Shown piece by piece: positions 25,975 to 34,924 of a stretch of 64,000 nucleotides of DNA. Under the pieces are notes generated by a model. It saw only the letters and a list, made by a program, of their open reading frames with translations. It did no database searches and was not told where the DNA came from. Every line of letters starts with the position of its first letter. Position 1 is the first letter of the stretch. Both the position numbers and the translations under genes were made by a program. Source of the stretch: CBDCMJ01 sp965224325 (GTDB taxonomy: Bacteria; Chloroflexota; Dehalococcoidia; Lucifugimonadales; UBA3495); contig CBDCYT010000001.1 of NCBI GenBank assembly GCA_965224325.1, positions 186,001-250,000 of the forward strand. Reading direction: 5' to 3'.

Positions 25975-26034
25975 AAAAAACCCCTTCTGGTGATTGGCGC
26001 TTTGACGGTTCCAATTCACCGAAAGGGGTCTTTT
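25975..26034. terminator. Bidirectional terminator between convergent genes
   Basis: CCCCTT-ct-GGTGATTGG (25981-25997) pairs with CCAATTCACC-ga-AAGGGG (26011-26028), with AAAAAA before and TCTTTTC after. It can end both the YHS transcript and the opposing monooxygenase transcript. The rest of the gap 25685-26132 shows no gene; a second perfect 9-bp hairpin (AACTCCCCG/CGGGGAGTT, 26112-26134) overlaps the stop of the monooxygenase. Confidence 0.8.
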
Positions 26035-26132
26035 CATGCCATCTATTTTTGCGCGAGCTTCGGACTTTTACCAAACGCCCTGGATACCTCGTGCTTTACA
26101 AGCGTCCGGGCAACTCCCCGATCGACGGGGAG

Positions 26133-27332
26133 TTAAGCGTAAGGTTGCAGTTTGATCTCGTGCAGTGCGGGAATAACCTCTTGGCCCAGCAGCTCTATGG
26201 AACGCATTACGTCCTTGTGTTGCATGGCGCCCTCGTTGCCGTAGATGTGTATATAGCCTGGGCTTAACCGCTCGACCACTTCAGTCAGTTTCCTGGTCAC
26301 GGTTTCCGGGCTTCCAACTATGATGTTGTTCACTCCCTGTAGCTGCTCGTAAGACAGCCCAACCCCCAGCCCGCCGGCCCCGGCCACGTTGCCGGTGGGG
26401 CGTTGAGCTTTGACTTGAACCGCCGCGCGAGACTGGTATCCGGGGGGATCATTATGCTCCATCGGCCCCCGCTGGCGATGACCAATGGTCCACATGAACT
26501 CACGGCCAATTTCAATGGCCTTTTCATCAGTATCCGCCACCAAGCACCGCAGCAAATATCCGAAGTGCTCCGGTCCCGCCTTGAACCCCTCTTCTTCGGC
26601 GGTGTCGATATAGACCTGCTTCAACCACTCGGTAGTGTCCACAAGGGCTCCGAGGTTCATGTAGGGGTGCCGGTGTTTGGCGGCCCATACAACGCTCTCG
26701 GGGCTCCCGGTACCTGGAAACCAGATGTCGGGATGGGGCTTCTGCATCGGCATCACCCACGGGTTTACCACACGGTACTGGTAGTATTCCCCTTCGTAGC
26801 GGAAAGGCCCTGGCTCGGTCCAGCATTTGATGATGAGATCGTGGGCTTCTTCGAAGCGGGCCCTGTTCTCCGGAGGAGCGATGCCGGCCTGCAGGGTCTC
26901 CACCGCCGTGCCCCGCACGAATCCGGAGATTATCCTGCCCCCGGAGTAGCAGTCAAGCATAGCTATTTCTTCGGCCATGCGAATAGGATCGTTGACCGCG
27001 ATGACGTTACCCAGTATCGCTATCTTGACATTCTTGGTTACTTTGGATATCACCGCGGCATCCAGGTTAACTGCGGGCTTCATACACCAATATGAGGCGT
27101 GATGCTCATTGCTCATGATGCCGTCGAATCCCACTTCGTCGGCCAAGGCGTATTGCTCGTGGTACTCGTTATAGAGCACATGGGCCTTTTCAGGATCGAA
27201 GTGGGTATTGGGAAACCCCAGCCGCCCGGAATCGTACTTCTCCAGATCTTCGTCGGTGACGCCCCCGTAAGGTTGCTCGGAGAACCAGTAAATCTCAGCC
27301 TTGTCCTTGGGCCGGGCTAGCTGCTGAACCAT
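26133..27332 (-). CDS. LLM-class flavin-dependent monooxygenase
   Basis: 399 residues of the bacterial luciferase family, TIM-barrel enzymes that use reduced flavin and oxygen. The N-terminal YALADEVGFDGIMSNEHHAS and the ILGNVIAVNDPIRMAEEIAM, LDCYSGGRIISGFVRGTAVE block are typical. The ATG follows AGGAG by 7 bases. Such genes are numerous in some marine Chloroflexota, where breakdown of recalcitrant organic matter has been proposed. The substrate cannot be predicted. A second member lies at 46075. Confidence 0.9.
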   Translation of the reverse strand: MVQQLARPKDKAEIYWFSEQPYGGVTDEDLEKYDSGRLGFPNTHFDPEKAHVLYNEYHEQYALADEVGFDGIMSNEHHASYWCMKPAVNLDAAVISKVTKNVKIAILGNVIAVNDPIRMAEEIAMLDCYSGGRIISGFVRGTAVETLQAGIAPPENRARFEEAHDLIIKCWTEPGPFRYEGEYYQYRVVNPWVMPMQKPHPDIWFPGTGSPESVVWAAKHRHPYMNLGALVDTTEWLKQVYIDTAEEEGFKAGPEHFGYLLRCLVADTDEKAIEIGREFMWTIGHRQRGPMEHNDPPGYQSRAAVQVKAQRPTGNVAGAGGLGVGLSYEQLQGVNNIIVGSPETVTRKLTEVVERLSPGYIHIYGNEGAMQHKDVMRSIELLGQEVIPALHEIKLQPYA

Positions 27333-28190
27333 TAGTGACTCCTCTCTCTATGCCTGATGTCGTTTAATGTCCGGGAACGTCCTCTTTAAGGATGACGCTA
27401 ACAAAGGATGACGCTCAGCCTTGCCAGCGATATTGTGAAGATTCCGGAACTCCTTAACCAGAGCCGGCACTGACTGTCTCGTGCGCATGCTCTTAAACGT
27501 GCATTATAAACACCGCGGCAAGCTGTATCAAGCCTGTATGCCGGCGGATGCCTCTGGTGAGAACGCCTGTTGAGAATGAAATAATGGAGCCGTTATTTGA
27601 GACACGGGCGGTTTTCGATTTCCCGGGATACCCGCTGGAAACTCACTGGAACCCCAGCGGCCCTGCGCGCGCCTTCAGAGTACCAGGATGACGGGAGTGG
27701 ATTCCGTGAACGACGTTTAAAAGACCCTATAAGAGCCCGTCTCATAAAGCTGAGTTATCCAGCATCCTGCCCTTGTGGATTCCCGCCTTCGCGGGAATGA
27801 CGAGCTATTGAGCCGCATTCAATACTGGTTTAGGCGGTTAATAATCGTACCCCGTCAGGTTTCGTCCCCCCAAAATCGTGAGTGGAGACTTCTGAGACAG
27901 CCTCATAAAGGACCCTGGACTACAAGCCTGTCCACCACCTAACTTACGGAGGTGGGTTCCGGGGGGTGTGGCCCCCAGGTGGGGGCGTCTTGCCTCCAGA
28001 ACCCCCTTCCTCGGAGTACGGGAAAGGCAACGCTCTCAAGCCATCATGGGTGCACCCCGTTGCCGATAGACTTGCTGACAAACCGGCCGTCATAACCGGC
28101 TGGGCAGACGACTCCCCAGCCGGGTCCCCAGACCATTCCACCGAGGTGTTTATGTCCTCTTGGCGGTGGGTTTGGTACGAGTGCAACACC
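27333..28190. other. Gene-poor stretch upstream of nusA
   Basis: About 860 bases without a convincing gene. It holds a palindromic TTCCCGCCTTCGCGGGAA copy (27778-27802), a GC hairpin zone near 27950-28015 (arms around GGGTTCCGGGG and CCAGAACCCCC), and a strong hairpin ACCGGCTGGG/CCCAGCCGGGT near 28097-28126. RimP, often the gene before nusA, is not present. Confidence 0.55.
27778..27802. repeat. Palindromic CCCGC-GCGGG repeat
   Basis: GATTCCCGCCTTCGCGGGAA followed by TGACG. Same core as the inner arms of the element at 22590-22686 (GATTCCCGCTTTCGCGGGAA) and close to the repeat at the window end. A short dispersed palindrome. Confidence 0.75.
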
Positions 28191-28219
28191 TTGAAACCCC
28201 CTATCGGCGATGATATACT
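28191..28219 (+). promoter_or_regulatory. Promoter of the nusA operon
   Basis: TTGAAA (28191-28196), 17-base spacer, TATACT (28214-28219). Transcription would begin near 28226 and give a leader of about 117 bases before nusA. Confidence 0.75.
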
Positions 28220-28266
28220 GGCCTTCGATTGGATACTCCTCATCGAAAGCGCGTTAAGAGCGCGGT

Positions 28267-28291
28267 GAAAGCGGGATTCTCCCGCTTTCTT
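28267..28291 (+). terminator. Attenuator-like hairpin in the nusA leader
   Basis: GAAAGCGGGA-TTC-TCCCGCTTTC is a perfect 10-bp hairpin (28267-28289) followed by TTG. It sits between the promoter and the nusA start. The T-run is short, so it would be a weak or factor-dependent terminator; NusA feedback on its own leader is a possibility. Confidence 0.5.
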
Positions 28292-28342
28292 GCTGAATAG
28301 CCAGGGAATAATACGGGCGAGTTCGCGAAGGGGGGCTACGCA

Positions 28343-29965
28343 ATGAAAAGCGACTTTTTGATAGCGTTGACCCAATTGGCTGCGGAACGCCACTTGCCCC
28401 GAGAGCAGGTGCTGCAGGCCATTGAGGTTGCCCTTGCCTCGGCATTTAAGAAAGACAATCCGGTCATGGTGCAAAATATCTCCGTAAAACTCAATCCAAA
28501 CACCGGTGAGGTAAGCGTTTACGCACTGAAAACCGTTGTGGAAGATGTGGAAGACCCGGAGAAAGAGATCAATTTGGCCGACGCGCGCCAGATCAGGAAA
28601 TCCGCCGACTTAGGCGAAGAGGTGGCCGCGGCGGAGGCATTGCCCCATAACGCCAGCCGCATCGCGGCCCAGACGGCCAAGCAAGTAGTTCTGCAAAGGC
28701 TGCGCGAGGCTGAAAGGGAACTACTCTATCAAGAATTCTTCCAACATCAGAACGACATCGTCTCCGGAGTCATAGAGCAAACCGACTCCGGCCGGGTCAT
28801 TACTCTGGATTTGGGCCGGGCCCAAGCTATCTTACCCTACGAAGAGCAGGTGCCCACCGAGCGATACCGAAAAGGTATGCGCACCAAGGTCTACGTTCTT
28901 AGCGTACGAAACGGCCCCAAGGGGCCAGAGATTATCGTATCCCGCAGCCACAAGGACATGTTGAAGCGGCTGTTTGAAATCGAAGTGCCGGAAGTGCATA
29001 ACGGCGTCGTGGAGATTAAGGCCATCGCTCGGGAGTCCGGGTTCCGCAGCAAGGTGGCGGTGCATGCTACCCAACAAGGGATCGACCCCGTAGGCTCTTG
29101 CATTGGCATACGCGGCAACCGCATTCAAAGCATAGTTAACGAGCTCCAAGGGGAGAAGATAGACGTGGTGTCCTGGGACCGGGACCCAAAGGTGTTCATC
29201 TCCCACTCCCTCAGCCCATCGGAACCGGTGCACGTCGAACTCTCCGCTGACGACCAAACTGCCACGGTGGTGGTGCCCGACCGGCAGCTTTCGCTGGCCA
29301 TCGGGAAAGAGGGCCAAAACACCAGGCTCGCCGGCCGGCTTACTGGTTGGCGCCTGGACATCAAGGGGCTCACGGAATGGGAGGAGTTTCGGGAGAGACG
29401 CCTCAAAGAAATCCAGGAGCGAGTGGCGCTGGAAGCCAGACCGGACATTGCGGAAGAGGCAATTCTGGATGTGGTGGCTGAAGCCGAGGCGGTGGTAGCG
29501 GAATCGCTGGCTTTGGAAACTGAAACCGGCGCGGAAGTTGGAGAGCTTGTTGAGGAAGCCTCGGAGGCAGAGCCTGTTGTTGCCGAGGTCGCCTATCCGG
29601 TAACAGAGGAGTTCGACGAAGACAAAATCCTTGAAGCCTTGATACAGGAAGAGGGGGCCGTCGAGCAAGGCGCTGCAACAACCGTAGATCAGGCCGGAGC
29701 CGGGTTCAGCGTCGAAGACTTAGAGGCATTGACCATTACCGACATTGGCGTAGCCGATGTGCAGTTTGATGATGGTGATGCAGAGCAGGACGAAGGGGAA
29801 CCCGACCTAGAACTTTTGCCCAGCGTGGCGGTGCTCACCCCCGACGCTGGCAAGATCCGGTTTGCCGAAGACATCGTAGACGAATCCCGCAGCGGAGGTA
29901 GAAGGGACCGCAAAGCCCGCCGCACCTCAGGCCCCAGCCGAGGAGCAAGGCGGGGCGGCCGTTAA
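28343..29965 (+). CDS. nusA: Transcription termination/antitermination factor NusA
   Basis: 540 residues. Binds RNA polymerase and nascent RNA and modulates pausing and termination. The order is: N-terminal polymerase-binding domain (to about 135), S1 domain (VTSG-like part IVSGVIEQTDSGRVITLDLG), KH1 (VAVHATQQGIDPVGSCIGIR) and KH2 (SLAIGKEGQNTRLAGRLTGW). After about residue 365 comes a long Glu/Ala/Val-rich acidic stretch and a basic tail (RRDRKARRTSGPSRGARRGG), a low-complexity extension. The ribosome-binding site is in GAAGGGGGG. First gene of the nusA-ylxR-infB-rbfA-truB operon. Confidence 0.96.
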   Translation: MKSDFLIALTQLAAERHLPREQVLQAIEVALASAFKKDNPVMVQNISVKLNPNTGEVSVYALKTVVEDVEDPEKEINLADARQIRKSADLGEEVAAAEALPHNASRIAAQTAKQVVLQRLREAERELLYQEFFQHQNDIVSGVIEQTDSGRVITLDLGRAQAILPYEEQVPTERYRKGMRTKVYVLSVRNGPKGPEIIVSRSHKDMLKRLFEIEVPEVHNGVVEIKAIARESGFRSKVAVHATQQGIDPVGSCIGIRGNRIQSIVNELQGEKIDVVSWDRDPKVFISHSLSPSEPVHVELSADDQTATVVVPDRQLSLAIGKEGQNTRLAGRLTGWRLDIKGLTEWEEFRERRLKEIQERVALEARPDIAEEAILDVVAEAEAVVAESLALETETGAEVGELVEEASEAEPVVAEVAYPVTEEFDEDKILEALIQEEGAVEQGAATTVDQAGAGFSVEDLEALTITDIGVADVQFDDGDAEQDEGEPDLELLPSVAVLTPDAGKIRFAEDIVDESRSGGRRDRKARRTSGPSRGARRGGR

Positions 29966-29984
29966 CCTTCTACCGCCAGCCGTA

Positions 29985-30296
29985 GTGGGGGACAATCCAT
30001 TGGCCAAGGCGCGGCACAATCCAGAGCGCAGCTGTGTTGCCTGTCGCCAAAAGCTCCCAAAGCGAGAGTTAGTACGGATTGTCCGGACTCCGTACGGGGC
30101 GGTGAAGGTGGACCCCGACGGGAAGGAAGCTGGGCGCGGCGCATACTTATGCTGGTCCCCGGAGTGCTGGCAGCAGGGAATCGGCAAGGGTGCGCTGCAA
30201 CGCAGTCTCAAAGTTCCCATATCGCCTGAAGAGCAATCGCAACTTACGTCCTTTTACACCCACCGCGTGGGTGAGCCGATTATCACGGAAGGATAG
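29985..30296 (+). CDS. ylxR: YlxR family RNA-binding protein
   Basis: 103 residues from GTG 29985; a TTG at 30000 is also possible. PERSCVACRQKLPKRELVRI and GRGAYLCWSPECWQQ are the YlxR signature. The protein sits between NusA and IF-2 in many bacteria; in Bacillus it is reported to act on RNase P. The infB ATG follows its TAG without a gap. Confidence 0.93.
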   Translation: MGDNPLAKARHNPERSCVACRQKLPKRELVRIVRTPYGAVKVDPDGKEAGRGAYLCWSPECWQQGIGKGALQRSLKVPISPEEQSQLTSFYTHRVGEPIITEG

Positions 30297-32135
30297 ATGA
30301 CATCTGGCAAGAGACCTGCCGCAAGTGGTGAACGGGCCAGGCCCGGTAGACCACCACGCCAACAACCCGAGGGGCGGCGTCAGCCTCGAGTCTTAGTGTT
30401 GCCCGCAACCCTCACTGTGCAACATTTGGCCGAACTGCTAGACCAAGACCCCATAGACGTCATTAAGCAGTTAATGCGCAACGGCATAATGGCAGCGATG
30501 AACCAGGTCATTGATTACCAGATGGCCTCTCTAGTAACCAATGCCTTTGGCGTCCGGACCACCGAGGCCGAAACCGGCGAGACCGGATCTCACCTTTCCG
30601 CAACCCAACAAGACCCCAATGACCTGGAGAAAATGTCGCCCCGGCCCCCGGTAGTCACCATTTTGGGCCACGTGGACCACGGCAAAACGTCGCTGCTGGA
30701 CACCATCCGGCGAACCCAGGTAGCCGACCGCGAGGTTGGCGGCATCACCCAGCACATCGGCGCTTATCAAGTGGAACTCCAAGGCCAGCCGATAACCTTC
30801 CTGGACACCCCGGGGCACGAGGCGTTTACCTCCATCCGAGCCCGTGGGGCTAGGGTTACCGATATCGCCGTATTGGTGGTAGCCGCCGACGACGGTCTCA
30901 TGCCGCAGACTTTGGAAGCCATCAATCACGCCAAAGCCGCCAAAGTGCCCATAGTCGTGGCCATCAATAAAATGGACCTGCCGGGAGCAGACCCGGAGCG
31001 CGTCAAACGTCAGTTGAGCGAACGTGAATTGCTGGTGGAGGATTGGGGCGGGGATGTCATCTCTGTAGAGCTTTCCGCTAAAACCGGAGATGGTATCGAA
31101 GACCTGCTAGAGAATCTCCTGATAGTCGCAGAAGTAGCTGAGCTCAAGGCCAACTCGGACAAACCGGCAGCAGGTGTGGTCATAGAGGCCAAACTGGACC
31201 GCAAGCGAGGCCCCACTGCCACGTTGTTGGTGCAAGAGGGCGTTCTCGACGTTGCGGCCTTTATAGTTGCCGGCAGCACTTGGGGCCGGATAAAAGCCAT
31301 CACAGATGATCAAGGCAGGCCCGTTAAGTCCGTCGTTCCCGGGTCTCCCGCCGAGGTGTTGGGTTTCAACGCTGTTCCTGAAGCCGGTGACTTGTTCTCG
31401 GTCTTTGCCACCGAGAGAACGGCCCGCGCAGCGGCGGGAGAGCGAGACAAGTTCCACTCCACTCAACAAAACCAGACCAGAGCTTTGACCCTGGATGAAG
31501 TAGTAAAACAGGTCGACGCCGGAGATATCAAGGAGTTGAATCTGGTCCTAAAGGCCGACGTACAAGGCAGCGTGGAGGCCCTTGAACAGGCGCTGCAAGG
31601 ACTAATCGCCACCGACGCCAAGGTGCGGATTCTCCACAGCGGCTGCGGCTCCGTCACCGAGTCGGACGTAATGCTTGCCAGCGCGTCTGAAGCCGTGGTG
31701 ATCACCTTTACGGTGGGGTCCGAGCCCAGCGCCGAGCGTCTCGCCGACCGTATGGGCGTAGAAATCCGGCGCTACAACATCATTTATCAGCTCATAGATG
31801 ACATAGAGCAGACCCTGACCGGCATGCTCAAACCCGTTTCCACAGGCGTGACGCTGGGCCGCGCCGAAGTGCGAGAGGTGTTCCCATCCCGACGTGGAAT
31901 TCAGATCGCCGGATGCCGTGTAATGGACGGGCGTATAACTCGCGGCGCCACGGTGCGGATTCTTCGAGATGGTGAAGAAGTCCATGAAACGACCATCGCC
32001 AGCCTTCGGCACTTTCGGGACGAAGTCAACGAGATGAATGCCGGCACCGAATGCGGCGTCCTGCTTCAAGGATTCAACGACTTCCAGCAAGGAGACATCC
32101 TGGAGGCGCATCGCCGGGAACAAGTCCGCCGCTAG
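30297..32135 (+). CDS. infB: Translation initiation factor IF-2, short form
   Basis: 612 residues. GTPase that places initiator tRNA on the ribosome. G1 GHVDHGKTSLLD, G3 DTPGHEAF, G4 NKMD are intact, followed by the domain II-IV segments with GTECGVLLQGFNDFQQGD near the end. Only about 90 residues precede the IF2_N-like (LPATLTVQHLAELLDQDPID) and GTPase regions, so the long variable N-terminus of many IF-2 proteins is missing. Confidence 0.97.
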   Translation: MTSGKRPAASGERARPGRPPRQQPEGRRQPRVLVLPATLTVQHLAELLDQDPIDVIKQLMRNGIMAAMNQVIDYQMASLVTNAFGVRTTEAETGETGSHLSATQQDPNDLEKMSPRPPVVTILGHVDHGKTSLLDTIRRTQVADREVGGITQHIGAYQVELQGQPITFLDTPGHEAFTSIRARGARVTDIAVLVVAADDGLMPQTLEAINHAKAAKVPIVVAINKMDLPGADPERVKRQLSERELLVEDWGGDVISVELSAKTGDGIEDLLENLLIVAEVAELKANSDKPAAGVVIEAKLDRKRGPTATLLVQEGVLDVAAFIVAGSTWGRIKAITDDQGRPVKSVVPGSPAEVLGFNAVPEAGDLFSVFATERTARAAAGERDKFHSTQQNQTRALTLDEVVKQVDAGDIKELNLVLKADVQGSVEALEQALQGLIATDAKVRILHSGCGSVTESDVMLASASEAVVITFTVGSEPSAERLADRMGVEIRRYNIIYQLIDDIEQTLTGMLKPVSTGVTLGRAEVREVFPSRRGIQIAGCRVMDGRITRGATVRILRDGEEVHETTIASLRHFRDEVNEMNAGTECGVLLQGFNDFQQGDILEAHRREQVRR

Positions 32136-32198
32136 ACCGCCCCGTGGTCTGCATTTACTCTGGGGCGCATCTAATCCTCGCCTCTGGGGGCTCCTCTT

Positions 32199-32639
32199 AT
32201 GTCCAGACGGACCGACCGCGTCAGCGAATTGTTGCGCCACGAAATTAGCCGGTTGCTCACCTTGCAAATCAAAGACCCAAGACTCAGCGGCGTCATCAGC
32301 ATCACGCGGATCGCAACCTCTCCCGACCTGCGGACCGCCCGCGTGTATCTAAGTGTGATGGGCGACGCAGCAGCCAAACACAGCGCATTGGAGGGCATCC
32401 GGTCCGCCGCTTCGTTTCTGAGGCGGGAACTTCGCCCCCGCCTCACACTTCGCCACACTCCATATCTCGAGTTTGATTTGGATGAGTCCATCGAACAAGG
32501 GGACCACATTCTCGGCATCATGGACACAATCCGGGACACTCAGCCCAGCCAGGCGCCCCCGGTCGAGGACAGCCACGGCAATAATCACGAGGATGATAAC
32601 TACGTTGGTCCTCTAACCTTTCCGGGCAGCGGCCACTAA
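32199..32639 (+). CDS. rbfA: Ribosome-binding factor A
   Basis: 146 residues. KH-like factor for 30S maturation. SRRTDRVSELLRHEISRLLT, DPRLSGVISITRIATSPDLR and FLRRELRPRLTLRHTPYLEF are family parts; the last 40 residues are an acidic/histidine-rich tail. It lies between infB and truB, the common order. Confidence 0.94.
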   Translation: MSRRTDRVSELLRHEISRLLTLQIKDPRLSGVISITRIATSPDLRTARVYLSVMGDAAAKHSALEGIRSAASFLRRELRPRLTLRHTPYLEFDLDESIEQGDHILGIMDTIRDTQPSQAPPVEDSHGNNHEDDNYVGPLTFPGSGH

Positions 32640-32642
32640 CCT

Positions 32643-33650
32643 ATGGCCAAGTCCAAGAATAACGGCCCGCCGCAGGTCGACGGATTCGTCAACCTGTACA
32701 AGCCTGCCGGCATCACCTCCATGGAGGCTCTACGCCGGATTAAACGCATTACCGGCCAGCGCCGCAAAGTTGGCCACGGCGGGACCATGGACCCCTTGGC
32801 CCAAGGTATCTTGCCTGTGTGTTTTGGACAGGCAACTCGGTTGATGGACTACGTGGTGCAGAGCTCTAAGCGGTACCGCATGGAGGTAGCGCTGGGTATC
32901 GCCACAACTACCTTCGACGCCGAAGGCCCGGTAGTCAGCAACAAGGACCCGAGCGGAGTGACCCTCGAGGCCATAGAGCGAGAACTGCAGTCATTTGTTG
33001 GTCTTATCGATCAGATTCCACCCATGTACAGCGCGGTCAAGGTGCAAGGTCAGAGGCTCTACAATCTGGCCCGTGCCGGTATTGAGGTAGGACGCAAGGC
33101 CCGGCCAGTCGAGATACACAATATCCGGATGGTGGACTACGCCCCTCCCATCCTGGTGCTAGAGGTGGATAGCGGACCGGGCGTCTACATGCGCTCCTTG
33201 GCTAACGATCTAGGAGAGGTATTGGAATGTGGCGCCCACGTCGCGAATCTGGAGCGGCTATCGTCGGGAGGATTCCACGCCGAAGAGTCGGTTACCCTTG
33301 ACCAATTCGAACAGTCCGCCGCCGAACCCAACGGCTGGCAAGTATTCTTGCATCCCATAGATTGGGTCCTGAGGAACTTAAGGAGCATTTCCGTAGGCCG
33401 CCAAGCCCAAGAGTACCTGCGTAATGGCCAGTCTATAAGCGTTAGTAGCCCAATCGCCGATGCCGCCTACCTGGAACCGTTTCGGGCTTATGGCTCCGAC
33501 GGCCGCTTTCTTGCGTTGGTGAGGCTCGATCGTGCAACCAACACTTGGCAGCCCCTGAAAGTATTCCAGATAGAGACGCCATCACCCCTGGCACCCGTTT
33601 ACCCCGAAGCGTCAAGCCGGGCCCGGAACAGCAGGTTCCATAATGTTTAA
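32643..33650 (+). CDS. truB: tRNA pseudouridine(55) synthase
   Basis: 335 residues. Makes pseudouridine 55 in the T-loop of tRNA. NLYKPAGITSMEALRRIKRI and the catalytic KVGHGGTMDPLAQGILPVCF block are clear, as are YSAVKVQGQRLYNLARAGIE and DSGPGVYMRSLANDLGE. The C-terminal 80 residues are PUA-like in position. Start 3 bases after the rbfA stop. Last gene of the nusA operon. Confidence 0.96.
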   Translation: MAKSKNNGPPQVDGFVNLYKPAGITSMEALRRIKRITGQRRKVGHGGTMDPLAQGILPVCFGQATRLMDYVVQSSKRYRMEVALGIATTTFDAEGPVVSNKDPSGVTLEAIERELQSFVGLIDQIPPMYSAVKVQGQRLYNLARAGIEVGRKARPVEIHNIRMVDYAPPILVLEVDSGPGVYMRSLANDLGEVLECGAHVANLERLSSGGFHAEESVTLDQFEQSAAEPNGWQVFLHPIDWVLRNLRSISVGRQAQEYLRNGQSISVSSPIADAAYLEPFRAYGSDGRFLALVRLDRATNTWQPLKVFQIETPSPLAPVYPEASSRARNSRFHNV

Positions 33651-33814
33651 TGGCTTGTGGTGCGCGGCGCAAGACCTCGTGGTGTTTAGGCCTCCCGTTC
33701 ACGCCGGCGCCGGCGCTGAGTACTGATAGACGTCGACTGGAGCACGACTCGGGCGCAACATGATATGGCTTCCCGCAAGTCCCGCCAAACCTCCGCATTC
33801 ACCGCATACTTGCC

Positions 33815-33842
33815 TTGACAAACTCCGTCGGCTCTGTATATT
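33815..33842 (+). promoter_or_regulatory. Strong promoter after truB
   Basis: TTGACA (33815-33820), 16-base spacer, TATATT (33837-33842). The expected start of transcription, about 33849, is the first base of the hairpin described next. Confidence 0.75.
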
Positions 33843-33848
33843 GATAGG

Positions 33849-33915
33849 GTTTCCTTCGGCCTTACCTGCTAAAGCCGTGGAGTTGGCGTCTATTCCACCG
33901 GCAAGGCCGGGAAAC
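33849..33915 (+). ncRNA. Structured leader or small RNA candidate
   Basis: Three helices stack into one arm: GTTTCC (33849-33854) with GGAAAC (33910-33915), GGCCTT (33858-33863) with AAGGCC (33903-33908), and GCCGTGGA (33874-33881) with TCCA-c-CGGC (33894-33902). An A-rich linker and further hairpins (GGGG/CCCC near 33935; CGCTTCATGAAGCG near 33969-33982) follow before the next gene at 34056. I cannot match it to a known riboswitch, 6S, SRP or RNase P RNA. It fills the 405-base gap after truB. Confidence 0.45.
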
Positions 33916-34055
33916 GAACGAAAGATAAAAGATAGGGGAAGCCGGCCCCAACATCTCCGCTATACCCCGCTTCATGAAGCGTGGACAAGCTTCCCGGCAG
34001 AGAGTCCCATTTCCTACCACGGGCATGTCCTATTACGGATGGGGGGATCGAGAAA

Positions 34056-34196
34056 ATGGAGGCTTATTGCTTCAAGTGCCGGAGCAAGCGAGAGATATCC
34101 AATCCACAGCAAGTCACGTTGAAAAATGGTCGGCCTGCGACACAGGGCGTGTGCCCCACCTGCGGAACGAAGGTATTTCGCATCGGCAAGGCCTAG
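34056..34196 (+). CDS. Small zinc-ribbon protein (DUF5679-like)
   Basis: 46 residues: MEAYCFKCRSKREISNPQQV, then TLKNGRPATQGVCPTCGTKV and FRIGKA. Two CXXC pairs (Cys5/8 and Cys33/36) form a zinc ribbon. The ATG is preceded by GGGGGG. Proteins of this size and pattern occur in many Chloroflexota next to translation or chromatin genes; function is unknown. The leader upstream is unusually long and structured. Confidence 0.8.
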   Translation: MEAYCFKCRSKREISNPQQVTLKNGRPATQGVCPTCGTKVFRIGKA

Positions 34197-34228
34197 CTGG
34201 CCTGCGTGTGTCCCGGTAAGGTGGCGCC

Positions 34229-34924
34229 TTAGGGCGTCACCGCTGTTTGCGGGGGAGTCTGGGTTGAAGAGATACCCAGCCGTGACAGCAAATGCTGTGG
34301 GTTAATGTGCAAGAGCCTGTGGGCGTCCTGGTCAGTGAGGCCCGCGCCCTTCGCGACTCGCAGACAAAGCTCTTCCGTCAGCAGGTCTTCCGGTCCGTGT
34401 GCATCCGAATCCAGCACTGTGGAAGCTCCCGCTTCCCTCGCCATTTTGACAACATGGCCATTCGTAAGGCTGTGGCCTTTGCGGGCTGACACTTCCAGAC
34501 GAACGCCATTCTCCGCAGCCAAGCGGCATTCATCGTAGGTAATAAGTCCCGGATGGGCCAATATGTCCACGGACCCTGAGCGCACCGCAGCTTCGTTGGT
34601 CCCCGGTTCTACCGGCTCTACAACAGTTTCTCCGTGAACCGCGACCAACTGAGCTCCCAACTCCTTGGCAGTCCTGGCTACTAGGTCGATGTCCTCCTTG
34701 GGAACGTGAGTGACCTCCACCCCGGGCAACGCCAGGATATCCCAGCGCCGTGAGGCTTGGGCGCAGTCTTGAATCAGGGTTTTGACCACCCACTCCACGT
34801 TCCCGATCCCCACGTGGTCGGTGACAGCCATAACTTTGTAACCCTGCACCAATGCACGGCGAATCAGTTCTATTGGAGACAGCACTCCATCGCTAAGGAA
34901 AGTGTGGGTATGAAAATCGTACAT
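34229..34924 (-). CDS. PHP-domain phosphoesterase, histidinol-phosphatase-like
   Basis: 231 residues. Metal-dependent PHP phosphoesterase fold: the first metal motif is DFHTHTFLSDG, followed by VTDHVG, VHGETV, ILAHPG and DSDAHGPEDL. These cover the usual trinuclear site. The substrate could be histidinol phosphate or another phosphoester; no histidine genes are nearby. Its stop overlaps a hairpin (34220-34241) that may end transcription of the zinc-ribbon gene coming from the other side. Confidence 0.85.
   Translation of the reverse strand: MYDFHTHTFLSDGVLSPIELIRRALVQGYKVMAVTDHVGIGNVEWVVKTLIQDCAQASRRWDILALPGVEVTHVPKEDIDLVARTAKELGAQLVAVHGETVVEPVEPGTNEAAVRSGSVDILAHPGLITYDECRLAAENGVRLEVSARKGHSLTNGHVVKMAREAGASTVLDSDAHGPEDLLTEELCLRVAKGAGLTDQDAHRLLHINPQHLLSRLGISSTQTPPQTAVTP

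Noticed and set aside
27966..28268. Open frame of 100 codons before nusA
   Set aside because: Low-complexity Pro/Gly start coded by a hairpin repeat zone, and it runs over the nusA promoter. Position would fit rimP, but there is no resemblance to it.
33849..34050. 6S, RNase P, SRP or a known riboswitch in the leader after truB
   Set aside because: None of the conserved motifs (for example GAGGAAAGTCC of RNase P or the SRP loop) is present, so I left it as an unclassified structured candidate.
33981..34219. Longer forms of the small zinc-ribbon gene and an overlapping frame
   Set aside because: The extension precedes the ribosome-binding site at 34041-34047 and is unlike DUF5679; ATG 34056 fits the family.
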